Shown here piece after piece: positions 28,557 to 36,600 of a DNA stretch of 41,639 bases (position 1 is the stretch's first letter; each line of letters starts with the position of its first letter). A program made the translations under genes and the position numbers. A model generated the notes under the pieces. It ran no database searches, was not told the DNA's origin, and saw only the letters and a list, made by a program, of their open reading frames with translations. Source of the stretch: a virus; the IMG/VR virus record IMGVR_UViG_3300008117_000407, positions 1-41,639 of that record; one strand, written 5' to 3'.

Positions 28557-28666
28557 AGGGCACCCCCCCTTGTTAAATACGGGAGTGGGTTATGTTATGT
28601 ACCCTAACAAAAAATATTTGCTAAAGTTAAAGCTGTGAAGTAGGCTCTGAACAGCACTTTTACCGG

Positions 28667-28682
28667 TGTGATAAAGATCACA
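28667..28682. promoter_or_regulatory. CRP-type palindrome TGTGA-N6-TCACA
   Basis: TGTGATAAAGATCACA matches the CRP/GlxR half-sites perfectly with the standard 6-base spacer. Located in the non-coding control region upstream of the structural operon. Confidence 0.6.
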
Positions 28683-28730
28683 GAAATAAAACGGGAAATG
28701 CAGTAAATTTCCTGCCTTAGTATACAGTAG

Positions 28731-28935
28731 GGGAGCAAAGCGGGGAAGACCTTTGCGACCCGTACGGCTGCCTCTTACGAGGCCCCTAGGCCGAGCACTG
28801 ACTTACCCCTCAGTTCGCTGTAGCTCCCTCGGGCGCTAAGCCCGATACTGGCGGTGCCATTTAGTCGGGTGAGGACTATCGAAGCCCGATAGTCTGCAGA
28901 CGAAGATGAGTCACTTACTAAGTAAGTTACAAATC
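28731..28935 (+). ncRNA. Candidate structured RNA: chain of hairpins
   Basis: Outer stem GGGAGC (28731-28736) with GCTCCC (28823-28828). Inside are GCAAAG/CTTTGC (28735-28756), GCCTC-TTAC-GAGGC (28770-28783) and ACTGA/TCAGT (28797-28814). Beyond are TCGGGC/GCCCGA (28829-28845), a perfect 8-bp GACTATCG/CGATAGTC (28874-28894) and ACTTAC/GTAAGT near 28913-28927. No plausible coding frame covers it and it appears GC-richer than its surroundings. It could be a small RNA, a 5' leader of the structural operon, or a packaging or origin structure. Strand is not certain. Confidence 0.5.
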
Positions 28936-28938
28936 TTT

Positions 28939-29031
28939 GTCCTAGTTCTATCTAATACCTAGATCCGATAAATTCCTCAGCCCGATATATAAAATCACTT
29001 CCGGCCCGTCCATAACATTAAGGAAACTACT
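28939..29031 (+). promoter_or_regulatory. Leader upstream of the structural operon
   Basis: AT-rich, with TATAAAAT at 28988-28995 as a possible -10 but no convincing -35. AGCCCGATA at 28979 repeats the sequence found at 28839 and 28883. AAGGAAACTACT precedes the first gene. Confidence 0.35.
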
Positions 29032-29229
29032 ATGGCAACACCAAAACCTAAAAATTCTAAGCAGTCAGCAAAAACAAAAAGAGCAAGCCAAGAAGCAGCC
29101 GCTACTGCAACACGCAAAGCCAACTCTGAAAAATTAAAACTTGCCCTAAGAGCAAGTAAATCTCCAGGACGAGGTCCAATAATTTCTGGCGGCCTTGGCG
29201 GCGGCGGATTAAACAAGGCAAACAGATAA
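29032..29229 (+). CDS. Small basic protein before terminase, 65 aa
   Basis: MATPKPKNSKQSAKTKRASQ, then a Lys/Ala helix and a Gly-rich end (GPIISGGLGGGGLNKANR). Strongly basic and probably partly disordered. In small-terminase position but without a visible helix-turn-helix; DNA binding is inferred from charge. Confidence 0.55.
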   Translation: MATPKPKNSKQSAKTKRASQEAAATATRKANSEKLKLALRASKSPGRGPIISGGLGGGGLNKANR

Positions 29230-29245
29230 TTAAACTAGGAGTCTA

Positions 29246-31108
29246 ATGGCTGACAACTCGGCTGACATAGCAAAGAGAGTTATCCTTGGCGCTGTCGCAG
29301 AAGGTATGACCGTTGAGGCAGCTACTGCCTCTGCTGGCAAATCCATCAAGACTTATGAGTATTATCGTCGTACTGATAAAGTATTTGCAGATAAGGTAGA
29401 TCGAACCCGCCTTGGTCTCAAAGATAAGCAGTTCGCCTCCGGCGATGTCCACGACTTAACCTTCCAAGAGTTCCGCCAAAGATTCCTTCATAGCCGCACC
29501 TTTGCCCATCAGCAGAATATCGTAGATGTGATCGAAGGTAGAGAACCTGGGTGGTTACACCCCAGTATGAAGTTTGAGCCAGGGCTGGCTAGCAACCGCG
29601 TCCTGATAAATATTCCGCCAAACCACGCCAAGTCCATCACGATCACTGTGGACTACGTGACTTGGCAGGTATGTAGGAATCCTAACTTTAGAGTTCTTAT
29701 CGTATCCCAGACCCAGCAACTAGCTGCCGACTTTCTCTACGCCATCAAGCAACGTCTGACTCATCCTATGTATCAAGACCTTCAGACCGCCTATGCTGCT
29801 GGTGTAGGGTTTAACTCTAAGTCTGCTTCGTGGCAGGCAACCCGCGTCACCTTCGGTGATGAACTTCGTGAGTCTAGCGAAAAAGACCCGAACATCGAAG
29901 CCGTCGGTATCGGCGGTCAGATCTACGGTAAGCGTGCCGATATGATTATTGTAGACGACGCTGTGACCTTAAAGAACGCTAACGAGTTTGAGAAGCAGAT
30001 TCGCTGGTTGACCCAGGACGTGCGATCCCGTTTGAACCCTACGGGTAAACTTATTATTATCGGAACACGAGTGGCCTCGGTTGATCTATACCGCGAGCTA
30101 CGCTCTGAGGATCGCTACCCTGGCGGTCAAGTTCCTTGGAAGTATCTAGCGATGCCGGCCCTTCTTACCGCCGATGAAGACCCCGACAAGTGGGAAACCT
30201 TGTGGCCTTTCTCTGACGCTCCATTCGATGGACAGTTAGAATCTGATAAGAACGAAGAAGGTCTATACCCACGCTGGTCTGGTCGTAACTTATATAACGA
30301 ACGCCAAGCGATGGATGCAAGCACCTGGGCTTTGGTATATCAACAGCAGGACGTTTCTGAAAACGCTGCCTTTGATCCTGTATGTGTTAAGGGATCTATT
30401 GACGGTATGCGTAAGGCAGGTAACCTAGTTGCCGGTCACCCAGGACATCCTAGAGACTTAAACGGCTTTACTTATATTTGCGGTCTTGACCCAGCGATGA
30501 TTGGCGATACCGCAGCTATCTGCTATGCCATTGACCGATCAACGAGCAAGAGGTACATAGTAGATGCTATCAAGATTAGCCGTCCGTCTCCAGCCGATAT
30601 CCGTAATCTTATTTTTGATTGGACATCCCTCTACGCCCCCTCAGAGTGGATCGTCGAGAAAAACGCCTTCCAATCCTTCCTAACACAAGACGAAGGTATC
30701 CGTATGCACTTAGCCTCACGCGGAGTGCAGTTCAAGGAACACCATACAGGTTCTAACAAGTGGGATGCCGGCTTCGGTGTTGCATCTATGTCTACCCTCT
30801 TTGGTACTAAGCAGTTTGATGGTAAGCACCATCGAGATAACTTGATACACCTACCAAGCGATCAGACAGAGAATGTCAAGGCTTTGATTGAGCAGTTAAT
30901 TACCTGGACTCCAACGACTAAGGGTAAGACCGATATGGTGATGGCCTTGTGGTTCTGTGAGATCCGAGCACGTGAGATGCTCAACTATGGCAAGTATGCC
31001 ACTCACCATATGAAAAACCCATTCCTATCTCGCCAAGAGCTAGGCAAGCGAACAGTAATCAATCTTGAAGAAGCCTTCGCTGAACAAAATAAAATGAGAG
31101 TAATTTAG
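29246..31108 (+). CDS. terL: Terminase large subunit, 620 aa, with N-terminal HTH-like domain
   Basis: DNA-packaging motor. Atypical Walker A PPNHAKS (124-130), Walker B MIIVDD (233-238), coupling motif LIIIGTR (about 269-275). Nuclease acidic residues are D415 (CGLDPAMIGD), E471 (WIVEKNAF) and D563 (KTDMVMALW). The first 60 residues (AKRVILGAVAEGMTVEAATA, then SIKTYEYYRRTD) look like the helix-turn-helix of a small terminase fused in front. This may explain why no separate small subunit is obvious. Confidence 0.92.
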   Translation: MADNSADIAKRVILGAVAEGMTVEAATASAGKSIKTYEYYRRTDKVFADKVDRTRLGLKDKQFASGDVHDLTFQEFRQRFLHSRTFAHQQNIVDVIEGREPGWLHPSMKFEPGLASNRVLINIPPNHAKSITITVDYVTWQVCRNPNFRVLIVSQTQQLAADFLYAIKQRLTHPMYQDLQTAYAAGVGFNSKSASWQATRVTFGDELRESSEKDPNIEAVGIGGQIYGKRADMIIVDDAVTLKNANEFEKQIRWLTQDVRSRLNPTGKLIIIGTRVASVDLYRELRSEDRYPGGQVPWKYLAMPALLTADEDPDKWETLWPFSDAPFDGQLESDKNEEGLYPRWSGRNLYNERQAMDASTWALVYQQQDVSENAAFDPVCVKGSIDGMRKAGNLVAGHPGHPRDLNGFTYICGLDPAMIGDTAAICYAIDRSTSKRYIVDAIKISRPSPADIRNLIFDWTSLYAPSEWIVEKNAFQSFLTQDEGIRMHLASRGVQFKEHHTGSNKWDAGFGVASMSTLFGTKQFDGKHHRDNLIHLPSDQTENVKALIEQLITWTPTTKGKTDMVMALWFCEIRAREMLNYGKYATHHMKNPFLSRQELGKRTVINLEEAFAEQNKMRVI

Positions 31109-31117
31109 GAGATAACA

Positions 31118-32821
31118 TTGTTATCAGTCAAAGAAGTTGACGCGAAACTATCGCGGCTACGTACGCGCTCTGCAGCGCGAGATCAACGTATGCGCGATGT
31201 CCTTTCCGTGCGTCAGGGAGATATCTCAAAGGTATTCCCTTCAATGTTTTCAGAGGATTACCCAAAGCCTCTCGTTGCCAACTTCATTGACGTAGCAGCA
31301 CGTGACCTAGCAGAGGCAATGGCACCACTGCCATCCTTTAACTGCTCAGCAACTAATATGGTTTCCGATACAGCACGTAAGGCTGCAGATACTCGCACCC
31401 GTATTGCTAACTTCTATGTAACCAACTCTGACTTACAACTCCAGATGTATACCGCAGCAGACTGGTATAACACCTACGGTCTTGGTGTAGGTATGGTTGA
31501 GATGGATTATGATGATAACAATCCTCGTATCCGTATGCTCAACCCATTTGGTACCTACCCAGAACTAGACCGCTATGGTCGAGTTCTATCTATCACGCAG
31601 GTTATTGTTACAGATGCAGAGACACTAGCATCACAATACCCAGAGTTTTACGATCAGATCCTAGGTCGCAATCAGTATCAACTATCTTCGCCTTATATCT
31701 CAATGGTCAAGTACCACGATAAAGATCAGGACCTGCTCTACCTACCAGAGCGTAAGAACCTAGTTCTATCTAGTACACCTAACGTACTAGGCAAGGCAAT
31801 GGCATCTGTCATTATGCGTGCCTCTCTTGACGGAGAAGCTCGTGGTCAGTTTGATGATGTACTCTCAGTCCAACTTGCTCGTGCTCGCTTTGCTATCTTG
31901 CAGATCCAAGCAGCAGAGAAGTCTATCCAAGCACCTATTGCTATCCCACAAGATGTGCAAGAGTTGGCTCTTGGTCCTGACGCAATTATGCGTTCTGCTA
32001 ATCCGCAAGGCATCCGTCGTGTACCACTAGAACTACCACCTGGAGTCTTCACCGAGTCCGGTGTCCTAGAGCGTGAACTACGTATGGGTGCTCGTTACCC
32101 AGAGTCTCGTTCAGGTAACATTGACGCATCTGTTGTTACAGGTCGTGGCGTACAGGCTCTACAGGCAGGCTTTGATACACAGATCAAGGCAGCACAAGCA
32201 CAGTTTGCTCGTATGTTCCAAGAACTTAGCGCTATCTGCTTTGAAGCAGACGAGAAAATCTTTGGTGGTATTCCTAAGACAATTAAGGGTTCAGACGATG
32301 GAACACCTTATGTACTCAAGTACATCCCATCACGTGATATCAAGGGTGAGTATGGCGTAGATGTCCGTTACGGCATTATGTCTGGTATGGATCCTAACCG
32401 TGCCATCATTGCTTTGCTACAAATGCGTTCAGACAAACTCGTCTCACGCGACTATGTACGTCGTGAGATCCCTATGGATCTTAACGTTACACAGGAGGAA
32501 CAACGTCAGGCGATACCAGCACTCGCGGCGCAAGGCCAAGACCCTTCACAGATTATCGGGCGTATCGCATCTGTTATCCAAGGTCGTCAAAAGGGACAAG
32601 CCCTAGAGAACGTAATCGAAAAAGCATTTGCACCAGAACCCGCACCAACCCCAGAGATGCCACCTATGGCACCAGGTATGGAGCAACAGATTCCAGCAGC
32701 AGGTGCGGCCCCCGCTACTGCCTCGCAGCAACCTCCACAAGAACAAGCTGGTTCGGCCCCTGCTGCTGGTCAACGTCCAGATATCGCACAACTACTCGCT
32801 GGTATCACCGGCGCAGCATAA
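31118..32821 (+). CDS. Portal protein, 567 aa
   Basis: TTG start after AGGAGATAACA. Helical N-terminus, FPSMFSEDYPKPLVANFIDV, then ARDLAEAMAPLPSFNC, a beta core and a long helical region (AQFARMFQELSAICFEADEK). The C-terminal 80 residues are Pro/Gln/Ala-rich. Directly follows terminase and has typical portal size. It would form the dodecameric ring through which DNA passes. Confidence 0.8.
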   Translation: MLSVKEVDAKLSRLRTRSAARDQRMRDVLSVRQGDISKVFPSMFSEDYPKPLVANFIDVAARDLAEAMAPLPSFNCSATNMVSDTARKAADTRTRIANFYVTNSDLQLQMYTAADWYNTYGLGVGMVEMDYDDNNPRIRMLNPFGTYPELDRYGRVLSITQVIVTDAETLASQYPEFYDQILGRNQYQLSSPYISMVKYHDKDQDLLYLPERKNLVLSSTPNVLGKAMASVIMRASLDGEARGQFDDVLSVQLARARFAILQIQAAEKSIQAPIAIPQDVQELALGPDAIMRSANPQGIRRVPLELPPGVFTESGVLERELRMGARYPESRSGNIDASVVTGRGVQALQAGFDTQIKAAQAQFARMFQELSAICFEADEKIFGGIPKTIKGSDDGTPYVLKYIPSRDIKGEYGVDVRYGIMSGMDPNRAIIALLQMRSDKLVSRDYVRREIPMDLNVTQEEQRQAIPALAAQGQDPSQIIGRIASVIQGRQKGQALENVIEKAFAPEPAPTPEMPPMAPGMEQQIPAAGAAPATASQQPPQEQAGSAPAAGQRPDIAQLLAGITGAA

Positions 32822-32838
32822 GTGAGGGAGGTGTAAAT

Positions 32839-32979
32839 ATGAATCAAGGATCACGCGCAGCAGCGCCAATGTCAAAGCCAGTTGAAGGCAAGAAGGATAC
32901 CTCTAAGCCAAAAGGCGGCAAGGTAATTCCATCAATGATGCCAGCAGGCCGTAAAGGAACATCAGTAAAAAAGGGTTAA
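32839..32979 (+). CDS. Small basic protein, 46 aa
   Basis: GGGAGGTGTAAAT upstream. MNQGSRAAAPMSKPVEGKKD, then KPKGGKVIPSMMPAGRKGTS ending VKKG. Basic and flexible; similar in style to the small proteins after the capsid gene. Confidence 0.5.
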   Translation: MNQGSRAAAPMSKPVEGKKDTSKPKGGKVIPSMMPAGRKGTSVKKG

Positions 32980-33006
32980 TTATTTTGACGGAAGGTGTAT
33001 GGGACG

Positions 33007-33216
33007 ATGGACAATAATAAAATACGTCGTCCTATACGCCCTTCTGATTTTGTAGTAATACTTGCAGAGACTGCGTTTAACTTATCGCAGGTAGCAGTAG
33101 GATTTTTTGAATCATTATACGAATTAAGTATTTACCATTCTAACCATAAGACTGAAACCAATCAGGCTTGGGAACAGATGACGCAAGACTTAGAGACTTT
33201 AGAGGAGGACCGATGA
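33007..33216 (+). CDS. Small unknown protein, 69 aa
   Basis: MDNNKIRRPIRPSDFVVILA, then a hydrophobic-amphipathic helix (AFNLSQVAVGFFESLYELSI) and an acidic end. In-frame GTG at 32995 is an alternative start. ATGA overlap with the next gene. Confidence 0.5.
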   Translation: MDNNKIRRPIRPSDFVVILAETAFNLSQVAVGFFESLYELSIYHSNHKTETNQAWEQMTQDLETLEEDR

Positions 33217-33620
33217 CAACAGCACCAATGAATCCATTGGCTGGCCCAGCAGGTCCAGGAAAATATTCCACACGTACTGACAATCTGCAAATGGGTTCGA
33301 TTGCATACGGTGAAGGCGTTGAGACAGAAGCTATTCAGTCTGGTGCTCCGCTTGCAAAGACTGGCGACGTAAAAGGTATGCCAGCTTCTGAGGTACGCTC
33401 TGCAGCACAAGGACCTATAACAGAATTATATGCACCAACACAGCGTCCAGAGGAACCAATTACCGCAGGTATTGATATGGGTCCAGGCCCTGGATCTAGC
33501 GCACTTATGTTTAATAAGACTACAGAAAAACTTTCAGATACTCTAGCAAAGCTATTGCCATTTGATACAACTGGTGAAATCACTATTCTTTACGAACAAG
33601 CCGCATCAAGAGGACTTTAA
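33213..33620 (+). CDS. Unknown virion-region protein, 135 aa
   Basis: Start at 33213 set by GAGGAGGACCG; a longer frame overlaps the preceding gene. Gly/Pro/Ala-rich N-terminus (NPLAGPAGPGKYSTRTDNLQ) and a helical end (KLSDTLAKLLPFDTTGEI). The stop shares a base with the start of the 1580-aa gene. Confidence 0.6.
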   Translation: MTTAPMNPLAGPAGPGKYSTRTDNLQMGSIAYGEGVETEAIQSGAPLAKTGDVKGMPASEVRSAAQGPITELYAPTQRPEEPITAGIDMGPGPGSSALMFNKTTEKLSDTLAKLLPFDTTGEITILYEQAASRGL

Positions 33621-36600
33621 TGTCCAGCATTAATATAAAGGCAGCAGCTACACAGGCTCAACTTAATGCTAACGAAAAGAAACAAATTGATTCTTTATCA
33701 AAACTCGTAGATACCCACAAGTCTTTACTTGACCTGCCTGCTAAACAGGCTGTCCAAAAGTTTTCACAGTTGCCTCAAGAACAAAAAGATGCACTTGTAA
33801 CATTTAACGGAACTGATCCTGAAAAAAAGCGTGGTTTCTGGGGTAGTGCTTGGCATTACACAGGTGGTGCTGCGTTAGAAGGATTACAAGAAGCCTCTGA
33901 CTTTATGACACGTCTTTATCGTTTTAGTCGCCTTGACGTTGAACAACTTGAAAAAGAAAAAGGCGATCTCGGAGGTATATCAGGTCTTAAGACTGCTTGG
34001 GAAGCAACTGGCGATAATGGCGAGAATCTATTTGACACTAGAAGAATAGAAAAGGCTAAGGCTAAGTTTACTCCAGATCGCATTAGCGTTGCCATTAAAG
34101 CATCAAACGGTATTCCGCTAGATGAGATCATTGCTACTGGAACAGAAGCAGAAAAGCAGATTGCATCAAAAGCATCTAAAAAACAAGACCCATTATTCCA
34201 AGATGCTTATGATGCAGTAGTAGCAGCAAAGTTTTCTCCAGGTCGTGACGTAGCAAATGCTCTACTTCCTGAATCATTAGAAGGTACAGGATTCCTTTAC
34301 AAAGGAATTTCAGGTACGGTAGACGCTCTCTACCGATTCCGTACTGACCCATTGCTTATTTTGGGTAAGGCTAAACAAGCATATGATGCTGCAAACTATA
34401 GCCTAATGAAAATTGTTGGCAATAATCAAAAAGTTGACCAAGTATTTACTAACCCTAATGTTGTTAACTTCTTTAATACATACGGCAAAGAACTTGATAC
34501 TCTTAAAACAGCACGTGCCTCCAAAGACATCAAGGCTGCAACAGATGCAGCAACCCGCCTTAAGCGTATTGCTCCTGAGTTTGGTCCAGCAGCTATTGAT
34601 GAGTTTATTAGAGCTGGTATTAAAGATGCTCCTACCGCTAAAAACTATTTAGCAAATAATGTTGATGTAAAGAAGATTCTTGCAGGTCAACCTGCTCGAC
34701 AGACTCCATTGATTCCACGCCTTGATGCTGCTCGTAAAGCACGCATTGCTTTCTACACTGGCGCAAGTAAAGTTATTGACATTGACAAGTCAGGCCGCAA
34801 AATTGTGGCTGCTTTGTATGGAACAGAACCACAATATGCAGATATTGCTACTGGTTTGAATGAGGCTACCACATTAAGAGAAACAGCATTTCAAGCAGGG
34901 CTAAGACCTCAAGATATACCAAATAGGATTGCTGAACTAGAAGGATTTATCTCTAAATTCAAGGGGCCAACAGGTGTTATCCGTATGCCACTTGATGTTA
35001 TTCAGGGACGCATAGATCGCTTTTCTGCTAAGTTTACAACTATCCCATATTTTAAGGATGGCTTCTTTGATGTAATGTCAGATAACGCATCTGACCAAGT
35101 ATATCGAGTAGCACGTTTAGCCAACTCTCGTTACCACAGCAAGATGATTGCTGAAGCATTTGCAGCAGGATCAGAAGGCCAGCGCAAGCAGATATTTGTA
35201 GGTCTTTGGAACACAGTTGCAGAAATTCGTGGTGTATCAAAAGCATCTGCTGGTAAAACATATATGGATGAGTTTGCCGGTAAAGGTCTTGAGAAGAAGT
35301 ATGCAGCAGATATTGTTGTAGATGGAGTAAATAAGGGAAACCCTGCACAGTTTGGCGATCAGCAACTAGCGCTATTTCCATACCAACTATCTTCAGCTAT
35401 TGCTGTACCAAAGATTATTGACTTAGATAGACTGGCAGTTCGTTCTGGAATTATTAATAAGATGCTCGGCCTATCACATCAGAAGTGGGCTGACACACTT
35501 TTAGGCGGATGGGTTCTTGGAACTCTTGCAGGTCCACGTTTTGTTATTCGTAACGCAACCGAAGATTTAATGGCCCACCTTGCTATTGGTGATTCTCCTT
35601 GGGGTCTTGCTCAAGGACGCACGCTTTCTACACGTATTCGTTTATCAAAGGGCTTAACTGCTGAAGATAAGATCTCACAAGTTGTCAAGAAGACCGCTAA
35701 ACTTGATGTAGAATCTGGCGAACTAGGTGTTATTAATAAGTTAGTTCGTCGCAAAGATCTTAAAAAGTATGCTTCTCTTGTTCGCCAAGCACAGACTCCA
35801 GAAGATGTTCGTAAAGTTATGGCTGATGCGATACTCAATGATGGTGTCGGTAAATTTATGGACAAAAAAGGTGCTGAATATATTGCTGAAATTGCTCAGT
35901 ATGGTTACCTTGACGATACTTTGCGCTCTATCGCAGAAGGCAGCAAGAACGCTCTATCAGGAGCAGACCAGTATATTCAAGCAACTAATGATGTTGCTAA
36001 ATACGGTAAGATGGCAGCTATTGAGATTGATGGAATTGCATACCGTCAGGCTCTAGGTGAGTCAGGCTTTACAGAATTTAACCCTGTAGCAAACCAGCAG
36101 AACCGTATCTCTTGGCTTGTCCAGTTAGGTGTTACATCTACTGATGACTTAGCACAGATTGCTGTTAAGTATCTTGACGATGAGGTTAAAGCGCTCTCTG
36201 AAATGCGTACTTACCTAGCAAACTTGACAGAAGCAGAGCGTCTGAGATTTCAGTTATACGATCCATCTGTTGGTGGCAATACTGTAGTCCACGCTAAGAA
36301 AGCATACGATGCAGTTCGTAATCTTTACTCAAAGCGTAATGGAGATATCAACGAAGATCTGCTTGCCAAAGTTCGCACCCTTGGCGCTGATGGAGAGTAT
36401 GTAGTTTCTACAAAGAACCTCAGTCTTGAAGACTTGCCAGATAAAATGAACACAAACCTCACGCCAGAATTTATTTCAGGTCCAACCCTTGTTCCGGTTG
36501 CTGAAGCAGATAATTTTGTAGCAAGTCTATCGCAACGTGCTTGGGATGGAATGGGAGAGGCTAATGCTCGCTTCTCACGTGAACCAATCGTTATCAACGA

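Noticed and set aside
28731-28935. tRNA or tmRNA in the structured block
   Set aside because: No T-arm with the TTCRA-type loop, no proper acceptor stem ending in CCA, no anticodon arm of the right size.
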